This document shows positions 1 through 4,920 of a DNA stretch of 5,514 nt, piece by piece. The first letter of the stretch is position 1, and each line of letters starts with the position of its first letter. The position numbers and the translations under genes are program-made. Location of the stretch: contig CACXFF010000315.1 of assembly GCA_902766805.1 (NCBI GenBank), positions 1-5,514 on the forward strand, in the 5' to 3' direction. Under the pieces are notes generated by a model, which saw nothing but the letters and a program-made list of their open reading frames with translations, ran no database searches and was not told the origin of the DNA. The stretch comes from an uncultured Coriobacteriaceae bacterium (GTDB lineage Bacteria; Actinomycetota; Coriobacteriia; Coriobacteriales; Atopobiaceae).

Positions 1-746
1 CGTGCGAGGTCGAGCAGTTCCCCCACCAGCCCGTTCATGCGTTGCGCCTCGTGGCGTGTGGCCCGCATCCAGCCCAGGTCCTCCTCGGAGAAACGCTCGG
101 GATGCGCGAGCAGGATGTCGGTGTTGGCCATGATCACGGCCAAAGGCGTCTTGAGCTCATGCGACGCGTCAGCCACAAAACGGCGCTGCTGCTCGAAGGC
201 GCGCTCGATGGGCGCGACCACGCGGCGCGACAGCAGGAAGGTGGCCACGCCCACCACCAGGGCGGCGAGCGCCACCACGACGAGATAGCCCGTGAGCTGG
301 GACGCGAGCGCGTCGCGCATGGTGGAGGTGTCCGCCACCGCGATGCGCATGGCGCCGTCGGCGAAGCTGCGCCGCCAGCGCAGGTGCAGCTCGGGAAGCT
401 CCCCGGCATCGTCTTGGGCGTTCACCGCCTGCTCAAGCACCTGTGACAGCTCCTGCGTGCCGATGTCTACGGCCAGGCCGTTGGAGCGCAGCACGATGCC
501 GCCGTAGGACACCTCGGCGCAGAACACCGGCACGCGCGCGGGGCCGGCGTCCGTCTGGCCGAGCGCGCCGCCTATCACCGGACGCACATCGAAGGAGCCC
601 ACGAGTGCACGCTCGAGCGCCTGGTCCAGCGCGTCATCGTAGGCGACGGCCGACGCGTGGTAGCTGAGGCCCAGCACGCAGGCCAGCACGCAGGTCACGA
701 GACCCACCGTGAGCACGACAAAGGTGCGGCGCAAGCGCATGATCAT
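1..746 (-). CDS. Sensor histidine kinase, N-terminal part (cut by the left edge)
   Basis: Membrane-bound sensor kinase that should autophosphorylate on a histidine and pass the phosphate to the response regulator encoded just upstream. My translation is open from the ATG at 746 to the edge (248 residues). A basic start (MIMRLRR) leads into a first membrane segment at about residues 8-28. An extracytoplasmic region of about 125 residues follows (29-153), then a second membrane segment at about 154-172. A short linker (SRRVVAPIERAFEQQRR) reaches the HisKA box FVADASHELKTPL, with phospho-accepting His196. The linker and H-box resemble CiaH/VanS-type kinases that have a reduced or absent HAMP domain (family knowledge). 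The catalytic ATPase domain (N, G1, G2 boxes) lies outside the window. The start is chosen because AGGGGG (755-760) sits 8 nt upstream of this ATG; an in-frame ATG two codons later is a weaker option. I do not recognise the sensor domain or its signal. The kinase call is very sure. Confidence 0.95.
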   Translation of the reverse strand, partial: MIMRLRRTFVVLTVGLVTCVLACVLGLSYHASAVAYDDALDQALERALVGSFDVRPVIGGALGQTDAGPARVPVFCAEVSYGGIVLRSNGLAVDIGTQELSQVLEQAVNAQDDAGELPELHLRWRRSFADGAMRIAVADTSTMRDALASQLTGYLVVVALAALVVGVATFLLSRRVVAPIERAFEQQRRFVADASHELKTPLAVIMANTDILLAHPERFSEEDLGWMRATRHEAQRMNGLVGELLDLA

Positions 747-827
747 CTCGGCCGCCCCCTCCCTGGCACGTCGGCCCTGTTGCCTATGATGGCACGACGC
801 GCGCCCGAACGCCCGTCACGCGATGCC

Positions 828-1508
828 TCACGCGCGACGCAGCTCCTCCAGCCGGTAGCCCAGCATACGCAGGGTCGTGATGGACACCCGCGAGCCAAGG
901 TGGGCGATCTTTTTGCGCAGGAACGAGACGTAGGCCTCCACCGAGTTCTCCGTGGCATTGGACTCGCCGCCCCAGACGCTCTCGAGCAGGTCCTGCTTGG
1001 ACACCACGCGCCCGGTGCCGCTCATGAGCTGGCGCATGACGTCGAACTCTTTCTGCGAGAGGTGGATCTGACGCCCGTCGCAGGACAGGTCATGCGACGC
1101 GAGGTCCAGCGTGAGGTCCCCGAAGCTGAGGCGGGCAGGCGCCTCGTCGTAGGCCCGGCGCGTGAGCGCCCGCAGGCGCGCCAGCAGCTCGGGAGCCTCG
1201 AACGGTTTGGTCATGTAGTCATCGGCGCCCGCGTCCAGCCCGCTCACCTTGTCGGAGGTCTGTGTGCGGGCCGTGAGCATGAGCACGGGAACGTCGTCGC
1301 CCGATGCGCGCAGCGTGCGCACCAGCGTGAGCCCGTCCACCCCTGGCAGCATGAGGTCGAGCACGATCGCGGCGTAAGCTCCCCGGCGCGCGAGCGCCAG
1401 GCCCTCGTTGCCGTCATAGGCCGCTTGCGCGTCATAGCCCTCGCTCTCCAAGATGTGACAGATGGCATCGGCGAGGCTCCGTTCGTCCTCCACGACCAAA
1501 ACGTTCAC
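828..1508 (-). CDS. OmpR/PhoB-family response regulator
   Basis: Cytoplasmic DNA-binding regulator, the partner of the histidine kinase that follows 81 bp downstream. From the GTG at 1508 it has 226 residues, normal for the family. The receiver domain (about 1-115) shows the acidic pair Glu8-Asp9, phospho-acceptor Asp51 in VLDLMLPG, Thr79 in LMLTA, and Lys101 in the TKPF motif. A linker leads to a winged-helix domain (about 126-222) with LSQKEFDVMRQL, the recognition-helix region ENSVEAYVSFLRKKI and the closing wing TLRMLGYRLE, typical of OmpR/PhoB/CopR-type regulators. I chose the GTG because GAGAGGGG (1515-1522) lies 6 nt before it and VNVLVVEDE is a canonical receiver start. A longer frame reaches 1616, but it would run through the promoter and operator. 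The direct repeats at 1597-1618 suggest that the protein controls its own operon. The target regulon and the signal cannot be told from sequence. Confidence 0.96.
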   Translation of the reverse strand: MNVLVVEDERSLADAICHILESEGYDAQAAYDGNEGLALARRGAYAAIVLDLMLPGVDGLTLVRTLRASGDDVPVLMLTARTQTSDKVSGLDAGADDYMTKPFEAPELLARLRALTRRAYDEAPARLSFGDLTLDLASHDLSCDGRQIHLSQKEFDVMRQLMSGTGRVVSKQDLLESVWGGESNATENSVEAYVSFLRKKIAHLGSRVSITTLRMLGYRLEELRRA

Positions 1509-1551
1509 AGGCGGCCCCTCTCTCTGACGCCGTTCCTCAATCCTGCAAGCC

Positions 1552-1557
1552 AGTATA
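1552..1557 (-). promoter_or_regulatory. Likely -10 box of the response regulator/kinase operon
   Basis: On the minus strand this reads TATACT, one mismatch from the TATAAT consensus and conspicuous in such GC-rich DNA. It would start transcription near 1545 and give a leader of roughly 37 nt before the GTG at 1508. No good -35 lies 16-18 bp upstream; that position is taken by an arm of an inverted repeat (GGTTCG, 1575-1580). A poor -35 next to repeats is common at promoters activated by OmpR-family proteins, so activator dependence is a reasonable inference. Confidence 0.6.
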
Positions 1558-1573
1558 GGAGTGCCCAAAGACA

Positions 1574-1605
1574 GCGAACCCCAGACGTTGCGTCTTGAGG
1601 TTCGC
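1574..1605. repeat. Long inverted repeat overlapping the -35 region
   Basis: The arms GCGAACC (1574-1580) and GGTTCGC (1599-1605) enclose AGACG (1583-1587), loop TTG and CGTCT (1591-1595). As minus-strand RNA this would fold into about 14 pairs with one bulged A, one G-U pair and a 3-nt loop. It lies upstream of the likely -10 box, so it would not be part of an RNA started there. It is therefore more likely an operator for a dimeric regulator, or a second hairpin at the end of the rsfS transcript. It is followed on the minus strand by TGTCTTT, a weak T-tract at best. Confidence 0.6.
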
Positions 1606-1618
1606 GTAAGGTTCACAT
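1597..1618. promoter_or_regulatory. Direct repeat with 11-bp period, likely response-regulator operator
   Basis: Two 11-mers in tandem, GAGGTTCGCGT (1597-1607) and AAGGTTCACAT (1608-1618), agree at 8 of 11 positions and share the core AGGTTC (1598-1603 and 1609-1614). OmpR/PhoB-family winged-helix dimers characteristically bind tandem half-sites about one helical turn apart. The repeat lies about 40-60 bp upstream of the likely -10 box, directly before the gene for such a regulator. Autoregulation is inferred. The GGTTCGC arm of the overlapping inverted repeat contains part of the first half-site. Confidence 0.55.
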
Positions 1619-1622
1619 CTGC

Positions 1623-1646
1623 GCACGGCGGGACAGACCGCCGTGC
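1623..1646 (-). terminator. Hairpin after rsfS, possible terminator
   Basis: A perfect 9-bp stem, GCACGGCGG (1623-1631) with CCGCCGTGC (1638-1646), and a 6-nt loop begin 11 nt after the rsfS stop codon. The stem is strong, but the minus strand continues GCAGATGTG with no T-run, so intrinsic termination would be weak or would rely on Rho. It marks the likely end of the pro-nad-rsfS gene run. A role in stabilising the mRNA 3' end is equally possible. Confidence 0.55.
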
Positions 1647-1657
1647 CTGGGTACGGG

Positions 1658-2137
1658 CTAGGCGAAGTCCAGGTCGTCCTCCGCGTCGATGTCGGTCACG
1701 AGCGCGGCACGCACGTCGTCCGGGTCGGCGAGCTGCTCGTCAGACGCCCCGTCAGCCCACGCCTGCACGTCGGCCATCTCGGACTCCAGGCCCAGGCTCA
1801 CGCGCGGCGCGTCGCCCCAGAGGCGCTCGAGACGGTAGTACTCGCGCGTATCCTGCTGGAAGATGTGCACGACGAGCGCGCCGTAGTCCACCAGCACCCA
1901 GTTGCCGCCGGCACGGCCCTCGATGGACAGCGGCTTCTCGTCACAGTTCTCGGAAACCTTGAGCTTGATGTCGTCGACCAGGGTGTCGGCCTGGCGGGCG
2001 TTGTTGGCGGTCATGATCAGGAAGTAGTCGCAGACGTCCGAGACGTCGGTGAGGTCGATGAGCAACAGGTCGCGGGCCTTCTTCTCGTCGGCAGCCATGG
2101 CCGCGACGCGCGCGAGCTCAAAGGAGGTTGATGCCAT
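1658..2137 (-). CDS. rsfS: Ribosomal silencing factor RsfS (Iojap/YbeB family)
   Basis: RsfS binds ribosomal protein uL14 on the large subunit and prevents joining with the small subunit, lowering translation when nutrients are scarce (family knowledge). The protein has 159 residues. The Iojap domain covers about 5-112, with DVSDVCDYFLI (31-41), NNARQADTLVDDI (45-57), the block EGR-x2-GNWVLVDYG (73-86) and VVHIF-x4-REYYRLERLWGDAP (89-111), all family hallmarks. The remaining 47 residues (113-159) go beyond the usual family length and are strongly acidic: 15 Asp/Glu against one Arg, ending EDDLDFA. The ATG at 2137 is preceded by GAAAGGA (2147-2153) at 9 nt. It lies 101 bp after yqeK and is the last gene of the housekeeping run; nadD and rsfS are neighbours in many bacteria. 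The identification is very sure; the function of the tail is unknown. Confidence 0.97.
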   Translation of the reverse strand: MASTSFELARVAAMAADEKKARDLLLIDLTDVSDVCDYFLIMTANNARQADTLVDDIKLKVSENCDEKPLSIEGRAGGNWVLVDYGALVVHIFQQDTREYYRLERLWGDAPRVSLGLESEMADVQAWADGASDEQLADPDDVRAALVTDIDAEDDLDFA

Positions 2138-2163
2138 GCGTGTGAGTCCTTTCGTGCGTGTGA

Positions 2164-2181
2164 TACCAATCCCCTATGGTA
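2164..2181. repeat. Short inverted repeat in the yqeK-rsfS gap
   Basis: TACCA (2164-2168) and TGGTA (2177-2181) are perfect 5-bp arms around an 8-bp spacer. They sit in the only AT-leaning part of this gap, about 27-44 bp upstream of the rsfS start. The repeat could be a small operator or a weak RNA hairpin in the rsfS leader. It is short enough to be chance. Confidence 0.3.
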
Positions 2182-2194
2182 CCCGAAGCCAAGG

Positions 2195-2232
2195 GCCGCA
2201 CACCGCCCCTCCACAATCGCGTGCGGTGCGGC
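2195..2232 (-). repeat. Bulged hairpin just after the yqeK stop
   Basis: GCCGCAC (2195-2201) pairs with GTGCGGC (2226-2232). After a 2-nt bulge (2202-2203), CGC (2204-2206) pairs with GCG (2223-2225), leaving a 16-nt loop. On the minus strand it starts 6 nt after the yqeK stop codon and has no T-run behind it. It may stabilise or separate parts of the mRNA, or terminate weakly between yqeK and rsfS. I cannot distinguish these. Confidence 0.4.
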
Positions 2233-2238
2233 ATGCGT

Positions 2239-2889
2239 TCATCCGCGAGCGCGCGCCAGTGCCAAGGCGTTGTAGGTGCTCAGGGTGCCCGGCCACAGGT
2301 AACGGTCGGTCTGCAGCACGTAGACGACACCGTTGCGGAACGACTCCCAGAACACGTCCGTCAAGGGCGCCCGCCGCTCGACCATCTCGCGCACCCTACG
2401 GATGCCCTGCACGTCTTTGCGCCGGGGCTCGATGCCGTCGGCCACGAAGACGATCATGTCGAGCGGCGTCATGTCGGCGGCGCCGGTCGTATGGCGGTCG
2501 ATGGCCTGCAGAACCGACGCGCTGAGCTCGGGCCAACGCTCGGGCAGCTCCCGCGCCGCCACCATGCCGTGATACAGGTTGGTGACCAGCGCAGGGTCCA
2601 CGCCCAGGTCCACGCCATAGCGCTCGGCCCGGGCGCGTTGGGCGTCGTCGTCATAGGCTTTGGCCCAGTCGTGCAGGATGCCGGCCACACGCGCCTCGTA
2701 CGCGTCCTCGCCGTAGAGGACCGCCATGGCCTCCGCCGTGCGCGCCACCGACAGCGAATGCTCGAGGCGCGCGGGCTTGGCGCTCAGCTGCACGGCGAGC
2801 GCCTCCTCGTAGGCCGCGATGCGCCCGCGCTGCTCCCGATCGTAGTCCGGCGCCTGTACCTTGGGTATCTTCCAATGCTTCTCTGCCAC
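2239..2889 (-). CDS. yqeK: YqeK-type HD-domain hydrolase, probable Ap4A hydrolase
   Basis: Members of this HD-superfamily group cleave diadenosine tetraphosphate symmetrically to two ADP, using a metal centre bound by His/Asp residues (family knowledge). The 216-residue protein shows the expected order of ligands: His44 in RLEHSLSVA, the HD pair His73-Asp74 in AGILHDWAK, His107 in LYHGMVAA, His133 in AIDRHTTG, and Asp151 in IVFVADGIEP. The first 40 or so residues before the HD core are charged and longer than in Bacillus-type YqeK. The GTG at 2889 is chosen because GAGGAGG (2894-2900) sits 4 nt upstream; the frame also opens at a GTG at 2919, but that lies inside a hairpin and before this ribosome site. 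It follows nadD by 50 bp and precedes rsfS, the common nadD-yqeK-rsfS order. Substrate is inferred from family, not from the sequence alone. Confidence 0.93.
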   Translation of the reverse strand: MAEKHWKIPKVQAPDYDREQRGRIAAYEEALAVQLSAKPARLEHSLSVARTAEAMAVLYGEDAYEARVAGILHDWAKAYDDDAQRARAERYGVDLGVDPALVTNLYHGMVAARELPERWPELSASVLQAIDRHTTGAADMTPLDMIVFVADGIEPRRKDVQGIRRVREMVERRAPLTDVFWESFRNGVVYVLQTDRYLWPGTLSTYNALALARARG

Positions 2890-2893
2890 GAAT

Positions 2894-2900
2894 CCTCCTC
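2894..2900 (-). promoter_or_regulatory. Ribosome binding site fixing the yqeK GTG start
   Basis: Minus strand GAGGAGG, nearly the full anti-16S complement, lies 4 nt before the GTG at 2889. It excludes the upstream GTG at 2919 as the main start. The hairpin at 2905-2932 ends only 4 nt upstream of it. Confidence 0.8.
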
Positions 2901-2904
2901 GCCA

Positions 2905-2932
2905 CGCCGCGCCTGGCACGTGAGGCGCGGCG
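2905..2932 (-). repeat. Perfect GC-rich hairpin between nadD and yqeK
   Basis: CGCCGCGCCT (2905-2914) and AGGCGCGGCG (2923-2932) form a perfect 10-bp stem with an 8-nt loop, starting 7 nt after the nadD stop and ending 4 nt before the yqeK ribosome binding site. No T-run follows, so simple intrinsic termination is unlikely. It could pause polymerase, protect the upstream mRNA end, or affect ribosome access to yqeK. All three are inference. Confidence 0.65.
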
Positions 2933-2939
2933 GCGCTTG

Positions 2940-3614
2940 CTAGCTGCGGTAAAGGCCGCGCTTCTCGATGTAGCCCACGACCGCGTCGGGCGTGAGGTAG
3001 CGCACGCTCTTGCCCTGCGAGACGCGTTCGCGCAGGTAGCTCGACGAGATGGACAGGGCCGGGATCTCGAGGTAGCGCACGTCGAAGTCCAGGCCCGACT
3101 CCTCGATGCCGCGCTGCGCGCTCTCCAGGTCGTAGCCGGGGCGCGTAGCGCCGACGAAGGTCGCCAACGACGCCAGCTTGTCAGCGTCCTTCCAGGTGAG
3201 GATGCTCGCGATAGCGTCCGCGCCCGAGATGAAGTAGAGGTGGCAGGCGTCGCCATAGTGCTCATGGAGCTGGCCGAGCGTCTCGGCCGTGTAGGTGATG
3301 CCGGGGCGCGCGATCTCGAAGCGGCTCGTCAGGAACTGCGGGTTGTCCGAGGTCGCGAGCAGCGTCATGGCATAGCGGTCCTCGGGGTCGGAGACATGGC
3401 GGTCCTGCTTGAAGGCGGGGCTGCCCGCGGGCATGAAGAGCACCACGTCCAAGCCCACCTCGCCCATGGCCACCTCGGCAGCCACCAAGTGGCCGTTGTG
3501 GATGGGATCGAAGGTGCCGCCCATGATGCCCACGCGCACGACGCGATTGCCCACATAGGGAAGCTCTGGCAGGCTCGTGGGCGACAGGCCAACCGTAGTC
3601 ACAAGCGCACTCAT
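2940..3614 (-). CDS. nadD: Nicotinate-nucleotide adenylyltransferase NadD
   Basis: Transfers AMP from ATP to nicotinate mononucleotide, giving deamido-NAD, a step shared by de novo and salvage NAD synthesis in the cytoplasm. The 224-residue protein has the nucleotidyltransferase signature GGTFDPIHNGH (32-42), the FMPAGSPAFK region (60-69), FISGADAIASILTWK (128-142), and the C-terminal ISSSYLRER (189-197) followed by VRYLTPDAVVGYIEKRGLY, as in the family. The start ATG at 3614 overlaps the proA stop as ATGA, with GAGGGG and AGG just upstream inside proA, so translation is probably coupled to proA. This gives about 27 residues before the catalytic GIMGGTF strand, somewhat longer than usual. GTG codons nearer to it (encoding Val25, 26 and 28) have no clear ribosome site. 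Function is very sure; the exact start is moderately sure. Confidence 0.96.
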   Translation of the reverse strand: MSALVTTVGLSPTSLPELPYVGNRVVRVGIMGGTFDPIHNGHLVAAEVAMGEVGLDVVLFMPAGSPAFKQDRHVSDPEDRYAMTLLATSDNPQFLTSRFEIARPGITYTAETLGQLHEHYGDACHLYFISGADAIASILTWKDADKLASLATFVGATRPGYDLESAQRGIEESGLDFDVRYLEIPALSISSSYLRERVSQGKSVRYLTPDAVVGYIEKRGLYRS

Positions 3615-4876
3615 CGCACCTGCCCCTCGCCCCTCAGCAGGTATTTGGTCGTCGTGAGCGCCGTCGCGCCCATGGGTCCGCGTGCGTGGAGCTTCTGGGT
3701 GGAGATGCCCACCTCGGCGCCCAAGCCGAACATGCCGCCGTCGGTGAAACGCGTGCTCGCGTTCACGTACACGGCCGCCGCATCCACGCCCGCGAGGAAG
3801 CGTTCGCCCGCCTCGTAGTCGCAGGTGACGATGCACTCGGAGTGATGGGTGCCATGCGCGTTGATGTGGGCGATGGCCTCGTCTACGCCGTCCACGCAGG
3901 CGACCGAGATCTTCAGCGCGAGGTACTCGGTGTCCCAGTCCTGCTCGGTCGCCTCCCCCATCGTGATGCCGCCGCCCTCCAGAGCCTCGCGCGCGTCCGC
4001 GTCGCCCACGAGCTCGACGCCCCGGTCGGCCAGCGCCGCGCAGACGGGCGGCAACAGGGCAGGCGCTGCGTCGCGGTCGACGAGCAGGCTCTCGATGGCG
4101 TTGCACACGCCCGGGCGCTGCGTCTTGGCGTTCACGGCGATGTTCACAGCACACTCGGGGTCAGCCGTGCGCTCGAGGTACAGGTGGCAGTTGCCCACGC
4201 CCGTCTCGATCACGGGCACCGTGGCCTGCTGCACGCAGGCCTGGATGAGCGAGGCGCCACCGCGCGGGATGAGCACGTCCACCAGCCCATTGGCACGCAT
4301 GAGGTCGCTGGTCTGCTCACGGCCGGGCTTGCTCACGTAGGTGACGGCGCCCGCCGGCAGGCCAGCCGCCGCCACGCCCTCGCGCAACGCCTCGACCATG
4401 GCCTCGCAGGACAGGGCTGCTGCCGAGCCGCCGCGCAGCACGCAGGCGTTGCCCGCGCGCAGGGCCAGGGCGGCGATGTCGGCAGTAACGTTGGGGCGCG
4501 CCTCGTAGATGGCCGCGACCACGCCCATGGGCACGCGCAGCTGCGTGAGGCGCACGCCCGAATCCAGCGTGCGTCCGGAGACGACCTCACCCACGGGGTC
4601 GGCCTGGGAGGCCACCGCGCGCATGCCCGCGGCGATGTCACGGATGCGGCCCTCGTCCAGGAACAGGCGGTCGAGCAAGGGCTCGCTCATGCCGTTCTCG
4701 CGGCCGCGGGCCATGTCCTGGGCATTGGCCGCCACGATATCGGCGCTGTGCGCCTCGAGGGCCGAGGCGGCGGCTTCGATCGCGCGCGAGCGCTGCGCTG
4801 CCGAGCAGGCGGCGACCGCCGCGCTCGCGTCCTTTGCCTCCTGCGCCGCCTGCAGCGCGCTCACCTGGTCTGCCAT
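3611..4876 (-). CDS. proA: Glutamate-5-semialdehyde dehydrogenase (gamma-glutamyl phosphate reductase)
   Basis: Second enzyme of proline synthesis: NADPH-dependent reduction of gamma-glutamyl phosphate, the unstable product of ProB, to glutamate-5-semialdehyde. From the ATG at 4876 the protein has 421 residues, close to the usual length of about 415-420. It belongs to the aldehyde dehydrogenase superfamily. The N-terminal region includes VPMGVVAAIYEARPNVTAD (96-114). The catalytic Cys258 sits in KTQRPGVCNAIES, matching the family position. The ProA signature VDEAIAHINAHGTHHSE runs at about 331-347, and the end shows TRFTDGGMFGLGAEVG and KLHARGPMG. AAGGGGAGG (4882-4890) lies 5 nt before this ATG; a GTG at 4897 in the same frame precedes that site and is rejected. 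It starts 44 bp after proB and its stop overlaps the nadD start, so proB, proA and nadD are probably one transcript. Confidence 0.98.
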   Translation of the reverse strand: MADQVSALQAAQEAKDASAAVAACSAAQRSRAIEAAASALEAHSADIVAANAQDMARGRENGMSEPLLDRLFLDEGRIRDIAAGMRAVASQADPVGEVVSGRTLDSGVRLTQLRVPMGVVAAIYEARPNVTADIAALALRAGNACVLRGGSAAALSCEAMVEALREGVAAAGLPAGAVTYVSKPGREQTSDLMRANGLVDVLIPRGGASLIQACVQQATVPVIETGVGNCHLYLERTADPECAVNIAVNAKTQRPGVCNAIESLLVDRDAAPALLPPVCAALADRGVELVGDADAREALEGGGITMGEATEQDWDTEYLALKISVACVDGVDEAIAHINAHGTHHSECIVTCDYEAGERFLAGVDAAAVYVNASTRFTDGGMFGLGAEVGISTQKLHARGPMGATALTTTKYLLRGEGQVR

Positions 4877-4881
4877 CGTGG

Positions 4882-4890
4882 CCTCCCCTT
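4882..4890 (-). promoter_or_regulatory. Ribosome binding site fixing the proA ATG start
   Basis: Minus strand AAGGGGAGG lies 5 nt before the ATG at 4876. It sits between this ATG and the in-frame GTG at 4897, which decides in favour of the shorter 421-residue protein. Confidence 0.8.
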
Positions 4891-4920
4891 CTCCCACGCC
4901 CCGCGCGGGACCGCAGCTCG

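Noticed and set aside
657..1598. 313-residue open frame on the plus strand
   Set aside because: It is the antisense shadow of the response regulator; it also crosses the promoter region and shows no family motif.
1509..1616. Upstream extension of the response regulator to 1616
   Set aside because: The extra 36 residues would cover the likely -10 box and repeats and precede a canonical receiver start that has its own ribosome site.
2161..2194. Possible promoter for rsfS (minus-strand TTGGCT and a downstream TGGTAT or TACCAT)
   Set aside because: No hexamer with the needed A and T positions stands 16-18 bp after TTGGCT, and TACCAT has no -35; not strong enough to report.
2937..3818. 293-residue open frame on the plus strand
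   Set aside because: It is the antisense shadow of nadD and the end of proA, with biased composition and no motif.
2940..4154. 404-residue minus-strand frame extending nadD into proA
   Set aside because: Its first 180 residues are an Arg-rich out-of-frame reading of proA; the real NadD starts at the ATG overlapping the proA stop.
4900..4909. CCCGCGCGGG palindrome in the proB-proA gap
   Set aside because: It is self-complementary but leaves no loop, and such G/C palindromes are expected by chance in this DNA.
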